In this document: positions 24,620 through 32,640 of the stretch, piece by piece
Numbering within the stretch: position 1 is the stretch's first letter
Layout: each line of letters begins with the position of its first letter
Assembly: GCA_016721425.1 (NCBI GenBank)
Contig: JADKID010000043.1
Coordinates: 124,001-188,000, forward strand
From: Bryobacterales bacterium
GTDB lineage: Bacteria > Acidobacteriota > Terriglobia > Bryobacterales > Bryobacteraceae
Reading direction: 5' to 3'
Length of the DNA: 64,000 nucleotides
The notes under the pieces: model-generated
Told to the model about the DNA's origin: nothing
Database searches by the model: none
Seen by the model: the letters and a program-made list of their open reading frames with translations, nothing else
Translations under genes and position numbers: made by a program

Positions 24620-25314
24620 CCTAGATCAAACAGTAGCACCTCGGCCGATTCGTTCGCCTCCAACACGACGAGGCTCTCGCCCGTGAGCGCTGCTGCGTCG
24701 CCCTGCTTTAGGACGGTGCCGTTGAGCGTCACCGCGCCTGTGGCAACGTGAAGCCAAGCGTAACGCGCCGGGTCCAGCGCGTGCTCCACGCGGGCGCCCG
24801 GCGTGAGCAGCGCGTCGTACAGGCGGACGTCCTGGTGAATGACGATGGCGCCGTCGCTGCCGTTCCGGTCGGCGATGAGGCGCAGACGGTTCGTGCGCTG
24901 GGCGGCGGGAAAATGGGTTTGCGCGTATTCTGGCTCCAAGCCCTCGCGTTCCGGCTCGATCCAGATCTGCAGGAAGTGTACCGGTTCGGTGGCGGAGCCA
25001 TTCGCCTCGCTGTGATAGATGCCGGTGCCGGCCGACATCTTCTGGGCATCGCCGGGGCGAATCTCGCCCTGCGCGCCAGTGGAGTCCTGATGCACTACCG
25101 ATCCGCCCAGGACCCAGGTCAGGATCTCCATGTTGGCATGGGGATGCCGCCCGAACTTGCCTCCGGGCGCCACCACGTCGTCATTGATCACTCTCAGGCT
25201 GCGGAAGCCCATGTGCTTGGGATCGTAGTAGTGGTTGAACGAAAAGGTGTGTTTGCTATCGAGCCAGCCGATGTTGGTGGCGCCGCGTTCGGCGGACTTT
25301 CTCACTTGCAGCAT
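24616..25314 (-). CDS. Pirin family protein
   Basis: 232 residues, a bicupin of the pirin family. The N-terminal cupin has the metal ligands HPHANMEILTWVLGG and HSEAN (ordered as in iron-binding pirins), with QIWIEPE following; the C-terminal cupin is less conserved. Pirins act as quercetinase-like dioxygenases or redox sensors. AGGAGG lies 7 nt before the ATG. The stop overlaps the start of the selenoprotein DedA-rhodanese gene, so the two are translationally coupled. Two tandem inverted repeats lie just upstream and probably control the operon. Confidence 0.95.
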   Translation of the reverse strand: MLQVRKSAERGATNIGWLDSKHTFSFNHYYDPKHMGFRSLRVINDDVVAPGGKFGRHPHANMEILTWVLGGSVVHQDSTGAQGEIRPGDAQKMSAGTGIYHSEANGSATEPVHFLQIWIEPEREGLEPEYAQTHFPAAQRTNRLRLIADRNGSDGAIVIHQDVRLYDALLTPGARVEHALDPARYAWLHVATGAVTLNGTVLKQGDAAALTGESLVVLEANESAEVLLFDLG

Positions 25315-25329
25315 GGGAGCCTCCTGTAT

Positions 25330-25356
25330 TCGTCACGACGATATTCGTTGTAACGA
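25330..25356. promoter_or_regulatory. Two tandem inverted repeats in front of the pirin operon
   Basis: Two 12-bp palindromes of the form TCGTY-N2-RACGA stand side by side: TCGTCACGACGA (25330-25341) and TCGTTGTAACGA (25345-25356), separated by TAT and with centres 15 bp apart. They begin 15 bp upstream of the pirin ATG. A -10-like TATAGT on the minus strand (plus-strand 25356-25361) touches the second palindrome, so a bound protein would block transcription. This looks like the operator of a dimeric repressor; its family is not identifiable here. Confidence 0.55.
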
Positions 25357-25386
25357 CTATATGGATGCCGGAGGAGAGAAAAAGAT

Positions 25387-25764
25387 TCACCCACGGTCCG
25401 GGCGGCTCGGGCTGCGGTAGACCGCATGAAGAATCCGGCGGTGCTGGCCGGTTGGGTTGGCGGCAAACAGCTCCGCGGGAGCAGCGTCTCCTGTGATCAG
25501 GCGGTTCTCGTCGAGCAGCCAGGCGACGTGCAGGCCTTTGGGCGCAGGCGATACCTTGCTGGGCAGGGCGTGCGGATGGATGGAAACCGCTTCCAAGAAG
25601 AGCAGTTCGCCTGGGTTGGCGGCTGCGGCGAGCGCGTCTATATAGTCGTCAAGACCGCGGAGATCGGCGATGTGGCGCCGGAACGGATCGTCGCGGGACT
25701 CGTGGCCGGCATTGGCGCCCGCCGCTTCGAACAGCGCCTCCAGGCGTTGGGGCAGTGTCTGCAT
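25387..25764 (-). CDS. Hypothetical protein
   Basis: 125 residues, no signal peptide or membrane segment. Visible features are an Ala-rich helix with an acidic patch (HESRDDPF, RGLDDYIDALAAAANPGELLFLEA), then a beta-like part with HVAWLLDENRLITGDAAPAELFAANPT. I do not recognise the family. It is divergent from the heptosyltransferase gene, whose start lies only 25 bp away, so promoters must overlap the coding regions. It ends 72 bp before the pirin gene, whose operator lies in that gap. Confidence 0.6.
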   Translation of the reverse strand: MQTLPQRLEALFEAAGANAGHESRDDPFRRHIADLRGLDDYIDALAAAANPGELLFLEAVSIHPHALPSKVSPAPKGLHVAWLLDENRLITGDAAPAELFAANPTGQHRRILHAVYRSPSRPDRG

Positions 25765-25789
25765 GCATGGGTATTCTACTCTGGAATGA

Positions 25790-26797
25790 GTGGAAGACTA
25801 TTCGCGCATTGTGGTGCGGGCCACCAATTGGGTGGGCGACGCGGTGATGAGCCTGCCGGCGCTGGCGGCCGTGCGGGCGCGTTTTCCCCGCGCGCACATC
25901 GCGGTGCTCGCCCGGCCCTGGGTGGAGGGGCTATACCGGCAGGAGCCGTTCGCCGACGAGATCATCCCCTATCAGCCCGCCAACGGGCTGGCCGGCGTGC
26001 GCGATCGCTGGGCCGCGGCGCAGCGCCTGCGGGCTGGACGGTTCGATTGCGCCGTGTTGCTGCAAAACGCCTTTGACGCAGCCCTGGTGACGGCCATGGC
26101 CGGCATTCCCCGCCGCATCGGATACGCCCGCGATGGACGCGCGGCGCTGTTGACCGACGCCGTGCCGCTGCCCCGGCCCGGCGATATTCCTCCCCACGAG
26201 AGCTTCTACTATCTGGAAATGCTGCGCCGCGTGGGCTGGGTGGATGCTCTGCCGCCCGAGCCGCTCATCCGGCTTTCGGTGCCTCGCTGCGAGACCACGC
26301 CGCTGGTGGGCGTGAGCCCGGGCGCTGCCTTTGGCTCGGCCAAGCGCTGGATTCCACAGCGGTTTGCCGCCGCTGCCGCGCAGGTGGCCGGCGCGCTCCA
26401 TGCCGAGATTTCGCTGTTTGGCTCGGCCGCCGAGCGGGAGCTGTGTGAGGAGGTTCGCCTTGAAATCGAGAGGCTGGGCCGCACGGCTGTCAATCACGCC
26501 GGGCGCACCACACTCGATCAGTTCATCCAGATGGCCGCCGCCTGCTCGGTCTTTCTCACCAACGATTCCGGCGCCATGCACATCGCCTCCGCGCTGGGCA
26601 TTCCATCCGTGACTGTCTTCGGCGCCACCAACCACATCACCACCGGACCCACCGGGCCGCTGGCGCGGATCGTACGGGAGCCCTTCGATTGTGCGCCGTG
26701 CATGCTGCGGGAGTGCCCCATCGATCACCGCTGCATGACGGCCGTCAGTGCTGAAAAAGTCGCTGAAACAGCACTCAAACTGCTACAAAAGAGCTAG
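25790..26797 (+). CDS. waaF: Lipopolysaccharide heptosyltransferase II (GT9)
   Basis: 335 residues of the ADP-heptose:LPS heptosyltransferase family (GT9), which adds heptose to the inner core of LPS on the cytoplasmic face of the inner membrane. Motifs: N-terminal RIVVRATNWVGDAVMSLPAL, middle GVSPGAAFGSAKRWIP and the C-terminal donor-binding FLTNDSGAMHIASALGIPSVTVFGATNH, typical of WaaF. A Cys-rich end (CAPCMLRECPIDHRCM) is also usual in this subfamily. The GTG start is chosen because it gives the family N-terminus. Its stop overlaps the next start by 1 bp. Confidence 0.93.
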   Translation: MEDYSRIVVRATNWVGDAVMSLPALAAVRARFPRAHIAVLARPWVEGLYRQEPFADEIIPYQPANGLAGVRDRWAAAQRLRAGRFDCAVLLQNAFDAALVTAMAGIPRRIGYARDGRAALLTDAVPLPRPGDIPPHESFYYLEMLRRVGWVDALPPEPLIRLSVPRCETTPLVGVSPGAAFGSAKRWIPQRFAAAAAQVAGALHAEISLFGSAAERELCEEVRLEIERLGRTAVNHAGRTTLDQFIQMAAACSVFLTNDSGAMHIASALGIPSVTVFGATNHITTGPTGPLARIVREPFDCAPCMLRECPIDHRCMTAVSAEKVAETALKLLQKS

Positions 26798-27135
26798 TGG
26801 ACACACGAAGCAAGATCGTTTCCGCGGGCGAGGCCGAGTCGCGCCTCTCTCATATGGCCTTCCTCGTGTCCGGCTGGTTCGATCCCATGCTGGCCGTTCA
26901 CGCGGCTCGCCTCGACGAAATTCCCGATCAGTTTTCCGTTGTGGTGCAGATTGTGGATCCCCCGGATCCACTGTTGCCGGCACGCGCGCGGGCCGAGTTG
27001 GTGGCGGCGCTGCGCCGGGTGGACCTCGTGATTCTGGATGCGGGGCAGGCTCTCACGCCGGCCCTGCGGCTGGAAGTGGAAGAGGAGGAGTTGCGGGCGG
27101 AGTTTTTGGCGCACGTCCGCGAACGGCAGCTCTGA
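26797..27135 (+). CDS. Degenerate HldE/RfaE2-like nucleotidyltransferase pseudoenzyme
   Basis: 112 residues that resemble a shortened cytidylyltransferase-fold domain of the heptose-1-phosphate adenylyltransferase (RfaE2) type. SGWFDPMLAVHAARL aligns with the family segment GCFDLLHAGHVRYL, and the later ARAELVAALRRVDLVIL with the usual RAEVLAALRCVDYVV. The catalytic HxGH motif is changed: LAVH here, so the first His and Gly are lost. The nucleotide-binding Lys-Gly-rich loop is also missing. It overlaps waaF by 1 bp at a GTG start and lies 5 bp before the second heptosyltransferase. It may be a regulatory or scaffold pseudoenzyme of LPS heptose assembly, or simply decaying. Confidence 0.65.
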   Translation: MDTRSKIVSAGEAESRLSHMAFLVSGWFDPMLAVHAARLDEIPDQFSVVVQIVDPPDPLLPARARAELVAALRRVDLVILDAGQALTPALRLEVEEEELRAEFLAHVRERQL

Positions 27136-27140
27136 GGGCC

Positions 27141-28076
27141 ATGGCAGTCACGCGCATTCTCGTGGTCCGGCTCGGCGCGATGGGAGACATCCTGCATGCG
27201 CTGCCGGCAGTAGTGTCCCTGCGGGCTTCCTTGCAGGATGTGCATATCACATGGGCGGTGCATCCGAAGTGGCGCGAGATCCTGGTGGGTGGCGGCGCAG
27301 CGGATGAACTGATCTTCGTGGACCGGCGCAGCTACGGCGGCGTGCGGACGGCAGTGGCGGCGCTGCGGCGCACGGATTTTGATTTTGCAGTCGACTTTCA
27401 GGGATTGATGCAATCGGCGCTGGTGGCGAAGGTGGCGCGTTGCCGGGACGTCTTCGGATTTCACCGCGACGTGGTGCGGGAGCGGCCGGCGGCTCTTTTC
27501 TACACAAAGACCCTGCTGAGCCGGGCGACCCACGTCGTGGACCGCAATTTGGAGTTGGCAATGGCAGCGGGCGCCACCGGGCGCGTTCTGGAATGCCCCC
27601 TGCCTTCGGGCCGGCCCGAGGGGTGGCTGCCGGAGGGGCCTTTCGTGTTGGCCGCGCCCTTCGCCGGGTGGACGTCCAAGCAGTGGCCGCTGGAGTACTA
27701 CGCGGAACTCGCGGCGAAACTGCCGGTGCCGCTCGTGCTGAACGGAGCGCCATCGCAGGAGAGTGCGTTGCGGGCGGTGGCGGGCGCCCAGGTCCACATT
27801 TCCACGGTCTCCGGGTTGATCGATGCCACGCGGCGGGCGGCGGCGGTGGTTGGCGTCGACAGCGGTCCGCTGCATTTGGCGGCGGCGCTCGGCGTTCCCG
27901 GTGTGGCCATCTTCGGACCCACTGATCCAGCGCGGAACGGGCCATATTCCGATGTCATCCGCACGCTGCGCACTTCGGACGCGGTCACCAGCTACAAACG
28001 CGGCGCGGAAATCGACCAATCCATGCGAGACATCTCCCCCGGACAGGTGTTGGCAGTCATAATGGATATGCTCTAA
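27141..28076 (+). CDS. waaC: Lipopolysaccharide heptosyltransferase I (GT9)
   Basis: 311 residues, GT9 family. It has the N-terminal ILVVRLGAMGDILHALPAV, the central FQGLMQSAL, and the donor-binding VVGVDSGPLHLAAALGVPGVAIFGPTDPARNGPY characteristic of WaaC-type enzymes, which attach the first heptose to Kdo. The ATG at 27141 follows a GAGGGCC stretch 5 bp after the preceding stop; a much longer in-frame extension upstream would overlap two genes and is not accepted. It overlaps the next start by one base. Confidence 0.92.
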   Translation: MAVTRILVVRLGAMGDILHALPAVVSLRASLQDVHITWAVHPKWREILVGGGAADELIFVDRRSYGGVRTAVAALRRTDFDFAVDFQGLMQSALVAKVARCRDVFGFHRDVVRERPAALFYTKTLLSRATHVVDRNLELAMAAGATGRVLECPLPSGRPEGWLPEGPFVLAAPFAGWTSKQWPLEYYAELAAKLPVPLVLNGAPSQESALRAVAGAQVHISTVSGLIDATRRAAAVVGVDSGPLHLAAALGVPGVAIFGPTDPARNGPYSDVIRTLRTSDAVTSYKRGAEIDQSMRDISPGQVLAVIMDML

Positions 28077-28624
28077 TGGCTGTCTTCCCTAAGTCCTACG
28101 CCGATACCGTGCAGCGCCTGCGGGTGCCCACTGGCCTGCTGCTGGCGGCTGCCTTTGTCTGGCTGTCTCAACCTGTACTTCCCACACTGCTGCTGGGATT
28201 CCCTCTAGCTCTTGCCGGTTTGGCCGTGCGCGCCTGGGCTGCCGGGCATCTGCGAAAGAACCAGCAACTCACGGTGTCCGGGCCGTATGCCTTTGTCCGC
28301 AACCCGCTCTACATTGGCACGCTTCTCACTGCCATCGGCTGCACCATCGCCGCCGCGCAGCCGTATCTGGCAGCCTTCATCGGTGTTGTTTTCCTGTTTG
28401 TTTACCTGCCCGTGATGGAGCAGGAAGAGCAGCACTTGGCGAACCTGTTCCCGGAGTTTGCCGCCTACGCCAAGCGGGTGCCGCAGCTGTTTCCGCGCGT
28501 GCCCGAAATCATGCCAGCGCAGGATTTCGAGTGGGCTGTGTACGTGCAAAACAAGGAGCAGAAGGCGCTCTACGGGTTCGTCGCGGTTTACATCTTTCTC
28601 ATTGGCAAATCCATCTGGTTCTGA
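28076..28624 (+). CDS. Isoprenylcysteine methyltransferase-like membrane protein
   Basis: 182 residues with four to five membrane helices. The segment LTVSGPYAFVRNPLYIGTLLTAIG and the later EEQHLANLFPEFAAYAKRVPQLFPR are hallmarks of the ICMT/PEMT-like methyltransferase family, where they form the SAM site at the membrane surface. Bacterial members methylate diverse substrates, often lipids or quinone-like compounds; the substrate here is unknown. It overlaps the end of the heptosyltransferase gene by one base, so it may modify an envelope lipid. Confidence 0.85.
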   Translation: MAVFPKSYADTVQRLRVPTGLLLAAAFVWLSQPVLPTLLLGFPLALAGLAVRAWAAGHLRKNQQLTVSGPYAFVRNPLYIGTLLTAIGCTIAAAQPYLAAFIGVVFLFVYLPVMEQEEQHLANLFPEFAAYAKRVPQLFPRVPEIMPAQDFEWAVYVQNKEQKALYGFVAVYIFLIGKSIWF

Positions 28625-28642
28625 TTGTGAGATGCTGGCGGC

Positions 28643-30055
28643 ATGCAGATAACCTTCTGGGGCGCCGCCCAAACGGTGACCGGCTCCATGCACGAGTTGG
28701 CCTTGCAGGGGAAACGCTACCTGCTGGATTGCGGTATGTTTCAAGGCCGCCGCAAGGAAGCGCGAGAACGTAACGCCAACTTCCCCTTTTCGCCCGCCTC
28801 GGTGGACGCTGTGCTGGTCTCCCACGCGCACATCGATCACACCGGGAATCTTCCTACCCTCTCCAAGGGCGGGTTTGCAGGGCCCATTTACGCCACTCCG
28901 GCCACCACCGATCTATGCACCGCCATGCTGAAGGACTCCGCCTTCATTCAGGAGAAGGATGCGCTCTTCGTGGCGAAGCGCTTGAACCGCCGGCGCAAAA
29001 TCGGTGTGGAAGATGAGCTCGAAGTGGTGGAGCCGCTCTATTCGATTGCCGATGCCGAGCGCGCGCTCGCTCTGTTCCGGCGGGTCCCGGAAAACACGCC
29101 CACCGAAGTGGGGCCTGGACTTCGCTATCACGGCGTGGACGCCGGCCATATGTTGGGTTCTACATCGCTGGTTATGGAACTAGAGGAGGCGGGCCGCCAG
29201 GTCCGACTGGGGTTCTCAGGCGACGTGGGGCGCGCCAATCTGCCAATTATCCGCGATCCGCAACCGATGCCACCGGTGGACTATCTCATCATGGAGTCCA
29301 CCTACGGGGACCGCTTGCACAAGGATATGGGGGCGGTGAAGGACAAGTTGGCGGACACGATCAATCGTACCTGCCAACGCGGCGGGAAGATCATCGCGCC
29401 CGCGTTTGCCGTCGGTCGCACCCAGCAGATCGTGCTGTTGCTGCACCAACTCATCAACGAGCAACGGATACCCGGCATCCCGATCTTCGTGGACAGTCCG
29501 CTGGCTGTGAACGTGACCGAGGCGTTTCGCCAGCACACGGAGCTGTTCGATGCCGAGACGAGTGAATTTCTGGAAAACGGACAAGATCCGTTTGGCTTCA
29601 AACTGTTGCACTATGTCCGGGAAGTCTCTGAATCGAAAGCATTAAATGATCTTCGCGGGCCTGCCTTCATTCTCTCGGCCTCGGGGATGTGCGAAGCGGG
29701 CCGCATTCTGCACCATCTACGGAATACCATTGGGGACCCGCGCAACACGGTGCTCATCACCGGCTTCCAGGCGGAGCATACGCTGGGGCGGAAGATCGTG
29801 GACAAACAGCCGGAGGTCCCCATCTTTGGCGAGGCGATGCGCCTGCGGGCCGAGGTGGTGAAGCTGAATGAGCTCTCCGGTCATGCCGATCAGAGCGAGT
29901 TGCTGGCTTGGCTACGCCCCATGGCGAAGACACTGAAGCGGGTGTTTCTCGTACACGGCGAACCGGCGCAATCGGCGGCGCTGGGCAAGGCGATCGAGTC
30001 GATCTACGGGCTGCCCGTGACGATCCCGGTGCGTGGCGAGCGCGCTCAACTCTGA
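28643..30055 (+). CDS. MBL-fold metallo-hydrolase with beta-CASP and RNA-specificity domains
   Basis: 470 residues of the bacterial CPSF/Ysh1-like family. The metallo-beta-lactamase core has the zinc motif SHAHIDHTG, plus GHMLGS, FSGDVGR and the late ELSGHADQSEL; a beta-CASP insertion (IIAPAFAVGRTQQIV, IFVDSPLAVNVTEAF) and an RNA-specificity (RMMBL) segment follow (TGFQAEHTLGRKI). Members act as RNases or exonucleases in RNA processing. It starts 18 bp after the methyltransferase-like gene. Confidence 0.93.
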   Translation: MQITFWGAAQTVTGSMHELALQGKRYLLDCGMFQGRRKEARERNANFPFSPASVDAVLVSHAHIDHTGNLPTLSKGGFAGPIYATPATTDLCTAMLKDSAFIQEKDALFVAKRLNRRRKIGVEDELEVVEPLYSIADAERALALFRRVPENTPTEVGPGLRYHGVDAGHMLGSTSLVMELEEAGRQVRLGFSGDVGRANLPIIRDPQPMPPVDYLIMESTYGDRLHKDMGAVKDKLADTINRTCQRGGKIIAPAFAVGRTQQIVLLLHQLINEQRIPGIPIFVDSPLAVNVTEAFRQHTELFDAETSEFLENGQDPFGFKLLHYVREVSESKALNDLRGPAFILSASGMCEAGRILHHLRNTIGDPRNTVLITGFQAEHTLGRKIVDKQPEVPIFGEAMRLRAEVVKLNELSGHADQSELLAWLRPMAKTLKRVFLVHGEPAQSAALGKAIESIYGLPVTIPVRGERAQL

Positions 30056-30137
30056 GTACTAGGCCGGAGTACCAGAACTGCTATCTATACCCAAATGGTC
30101 CCTCTGGCCCTAGGATTATCAGGGCGTTTGCCATGTA

Positions 30138-30494
30138 ATGGACTCAGGCATGGCAACCTTAGCGAACAACCTAATTCCGAGCCGGGCCGGCGCCGCCGCG
30201 GCAGGTCCAGTCCTCATGCAGTTTGTCTATCTGCAGGGGCTGGACGTCCTGACGACCTTGGCATTCCTCCTCGCCGGTGTGCAGGAAGGGAATGTTCTGG
30301 TGAGGGCGGCCATTCGTCTGGTAGGCAATCCGTTGTCTGGCCTGCTCCTGATCAAGGCGGGCGCGATGCTGCTAGGCGGCATCTGTTGGTGGCGGGGCCG
30401 AATGACTCTCCTGCGGCGGGCCAACGTGTTCTTTGCGGGCCTGGTCGCGTGGAATCTGGTCTGTCTGATCCTGGGCCTGGGCCGGCGGTTCTAG
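30138..30494 (+). CDS. DUF5658-like small membrane protein
   Basis: 118 residues with about three hydrophobic helices (FVYLQGLDVLTTLAFLLAG, GLLLIKAGAMLLGGICWW, AGLVAWNLVCLILGL). The opening QGLDVLTTLAFL..VQEGN and NPLSGLLLIKAG follow the pattern of the DUF5658 family, whose function is unknown. The upstream 82 bp gap to the MBL gene holds no other gene. Its last 4 bp overlap the convergent Flp pilin gene. The start could also be the ATG at 30150. Confidence 0.75.
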   Translation: MDSGMATLANNLIPSRAGAAAAGPVLMQFVYLQGLDVLTTLAFLLAGVQEGNVLVRAAIRLVGNPLSGLLLIKAGAMLLGGICWWRGRMTLLRRANVFFAGLVAWNLVCLILGLGRRF

Positions 30495-30691
30495 CCGTTG
30501 CCCCAGCCGGTGAGATAGGTCTGCACCTTGCTGAAAATGCTCGAGATCGGGCCGGTCACCTGGTAAGGCACGAAGGCGGCGATGGAGACAGCGATGAAGC
30601 CGGCCAGCAAAGCGTATTCGACCATTTCCTGACCACTTGCGCCACGTTTCGACCTAGGATGGAGCAGAACCATCCATAGAGCTTTCCGCAT
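30491..30691 (-). CDS. Flp/Fap-type IVb pilin
   Basis: 66 residues. A short positively charged leader (HPRSKRGASG) precedes the type IV pilin motif GQEMVEYALLAGFIAVSIAAF, with Gly before Gln as prepilin-peptidase site and Glu at the fifth mature position. The mature hydrophobic helix and short C-terminus fit Flp pilins of the tad system. No tad assembly genes are in this window, so it is either an orphan or depends on a distant locus. AGGAGG lies 7 nt before the ATG. Confidence 0.9.
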   Translation of the reverse strand: MRKALWMVLLHPRSKRGASGQEMVEYALLAGFIAVSIAAFVPYQVTGPISSIFSKVQTYLTGWGNG

Positions 30692-30793
30692 GATAGCCCT
30701 CCTTTGCCGCTTGTACTATGACCATACTGCGGCCGAAGGGGATTTGGGACAACGCGGCATTACCCGTAGAACCGTACTCAATATTCCTTAGGA

Positions 30794-31396
30794 CTAAAGT
30801 AGTGATCCGGAGAACTCGCCGCACTTCGGTAAGTAGCCCTCGCCGATGGTGTTCACAATTGAGACAGGCGTGAGAAGCCTCACCGATTGGCCGGCCGGCC
30901 TCTTAACCCTCGCGGTGTAGCCGCTGGGGGTCCATCGCCACAGCGAATCGGGCTGGATGAGGTAGGGGGCGCCGTCCCATTCGATCATCGCGCCGGGTGG
31001 AAGGCTGTCGAAGGGGAGATCAGGGCGGGGTGCCAGGCGCTCCCGGTGGAGGACGGCATCCACGGCCGGCGCCGACCAGGCGCCGCGATGAGCACGCATC
31101 CAGGCAGCCAGAAAGGCATTGTAGTCGGGGCGGCGGCACTCGGCACAGGGCCGGTGCCCGGCGGCCAGGGCGGTGGCCTCATCAAGGAAGAAGAGGTGGG
31201 TGTAGTGTCCCGGCGTCATCACCTTGGCCCGGCGCCCTTGGAACTGGAGTTCACAGCAGATCCAGCGCTCCAGGCGCCATTCCCGCGTCATCTCCCCTCG
31301 CTCGTTGTGGAGCGTCCCGCGATTGCCCGTCATGGTCCCGCGGTCCGGAACCGCAATCAGCTCTCCGTACGGGTCCACCCGGTTCCGGAGCGGCAC
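30794..31396 (-). CDS. Unknown protein with an Ada-like RPCAECR motif
   Basis: 200 residues, probably cytoplasmic. The centre holds TPGHYTHLFFLDEATALAAGHRPCAECRRPDYNAFLAAW. The RPCAECR core and its aromatic neighbourhood resemble the Zn-binding Ada/methyl-phosphotriester domain (RPCKRC), but only one Cys pair is obvious, with an extra CC at WICCELQ. The end contains IEWDGAPYLIQPDSLWRW and VRLLTPVSIVNTI. Function unknown. The GTG at 31396 overlaps the stop of the DUF1080 gene by one base, so it is translationally coupled downstream of it. Confidence 0.7.
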   Translation of the reverse strand: MPLRNRVDPYGELIAVPDRGTMTGNRGTLHNERGEMTREWRLERWICCELQFQGRRAKVMTPGHYTHLFFLDEATALAAGHRPCAECRRPDYNAFLAAWMRAHRGAWSAPAVDAVLHRERLAPRPDLPFDSLPPGAMIEWDGAPYLIQPDSLWRWTPSGYTARVKRPAGQSVRLLTPVSIVNTIGEGYLPKCGEFSGSLL

Positions 31397-32571
31397 TACT
31401 CCTTCACCAGCACGGCGATGTCTTTGAACCACACCTCAGTGGGCTTCTTGCTGCCATGCGTTTGCAGAGCGATGACGCCCTCCAGCCGGCCTTGTGTGTC
31501 GTCGGGTAGATCCAGCGTCTTGCGGCCATTCACGTGGAAGACGATGCGGTGGCCGTGGAGCGACGCCGTCATTTCATTCCACTCACCGCCCACGGCGCTG
31601 CCGTTGTCCTCAGGGCCGGTCACCCACTTGCGCCCGTTCGGCCCGGTCTCCCAGAATCCGCCCGTTCCTTTGATTTCGTCGATCTCCACTTCGTAGGCGG
31701 CCAGGTTGCCCTTGTCGGAGCGGACGAAGTAGCCGGAGTTGCCCTTGATCATCTTGAAACGGATGCGCGTGGTGGAATCGGTCCAGCTTTGGTCGGAGAC
31801 CAGGTACCCGATGCGCTCATCGCCTTCCATGCTGCGTGCGTGGATGGCGCCGTCTTCGATGCTGAATCTGCCGCCGCCGCGCGGAGTCCAACCGGCCATG
31901 GTCTTGCCGTCCCACAGCGGTTTCCAGATGTGGCGGCCCAGATCCTGGATGCGGATGTTGCGCCACCGCACCTGCGCGGGCTTGTCGCCCTTGTAGGCAT
32001 GGACCTGCAGGGCGATGAAGCCGCTGAGGTCCATGGAATCGACGAGATTGGCGCAGGGTACGCCGTTGATCCACACCTTCATGGTGTCGCCGATGGCTTC
32101 CACTTTGTAGCGGTTCCACTGGTTGTCTTTGAAGGCCTTCGAGGCCGCCGGGTCCTTGTCGATGTTGTGGACCCAGCCGCGGCGCGCCTCGTCGTAAATG
32201 CCGCCGGAGGCGCCGGACTTCTCGTCGGCGATCTCCACCTGGTAGCCGTAGACGCGGCCCTTTTCCTGCTTCTTCTGAGGGTTGGCCTCAGCGTAGCGAT
32301 GCGAGCGGATCTGCACGCCGGAATTGAGCAGCGGGTCGGTCTTGGTTTCGAATTCCAGCACGAAATCGCCGTATTCCCTCTTCGTGCAGAGGAAGCTGTT
32401 CGGGCTGCCCTCGGCCGTCGTGCCCACGATGACGCCCTTCTCGACGGCGTAGGTGGCCTTGCCGTTGCAGACCTCCCAGCCGTTGAGGGTCTTCCCGTCG
32501 AACAGGGGGACAAAGGGCTTGTCGGCGGCGCTGAGTGTGGCGGCCGCGGCCAGGAGCAGGATGAATCGCAT
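31396..32571 (-). CDS. Secreted protein with two DUF1080 domains
   Basis: 391 residues with signal peptide (FILLLAAAATLSAADK). Two DUF1080 (3-keto-disaccharide hydrolase / laminin-G-like) domains: the first at ~20-215 (FVPLFDGKTLNGWEV, ETKTDPLLNSGVQIRSH, NGVPCANL), the second at ~220-390 (WKPLWDGKTMAGWTPRGG, MIKGNSGYFVRSD, HVNGRKTLDL). DUF1080 proteins are very abundant in Acidobacteria and Planctomycetes and bind or cleave 3-keto-glycosides. It is in a run of carbohydrate-active genes and coupled to the unknown Ada-like gene downstream. Confidence 0.9.
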   Translation of the reverse strand: MRFILLLAAAATLSAADKPFVPLFDGKTLNGWEVCNGKATYAVEKGVIVGTTAEGSPNSFLCTKREYGDFVLEFETKTDPLLNSGVQIRSHRYAEANPQKKQEKGRVYGYQVEIADEKSGASGGIYDEARRGWVHNIDKDPAASKAFKDNQWNRYKVEAIGDTMKVWINGVPCANLVDSMDLSGFIALQVHAYKGDKPAQVRWRNIRIQDLGRHIWKPLWDGKTMAGWTPRGGGRFSIEDGAIHARSMEGDERIGYLVSDQSWTDSTTRIRFKMIKGNSGYFVRSDKGNLAAYEVEIDEIKGTGGFWETGPNGRKWVTGPEDNGSAVGGEWNEMTASLHGHRIVFHVNGRKTLDLPDDTQGRLEGVIALQTHGSKKPTEVWFKDIAVLVKE

Positions 32572-32640
32572 GGCTGCTATTTCATCACGACTACGAGCTG
32601 CCTGGTAATCCGGCGCAGCGCGGGCAAGCGGCGCACCGTC

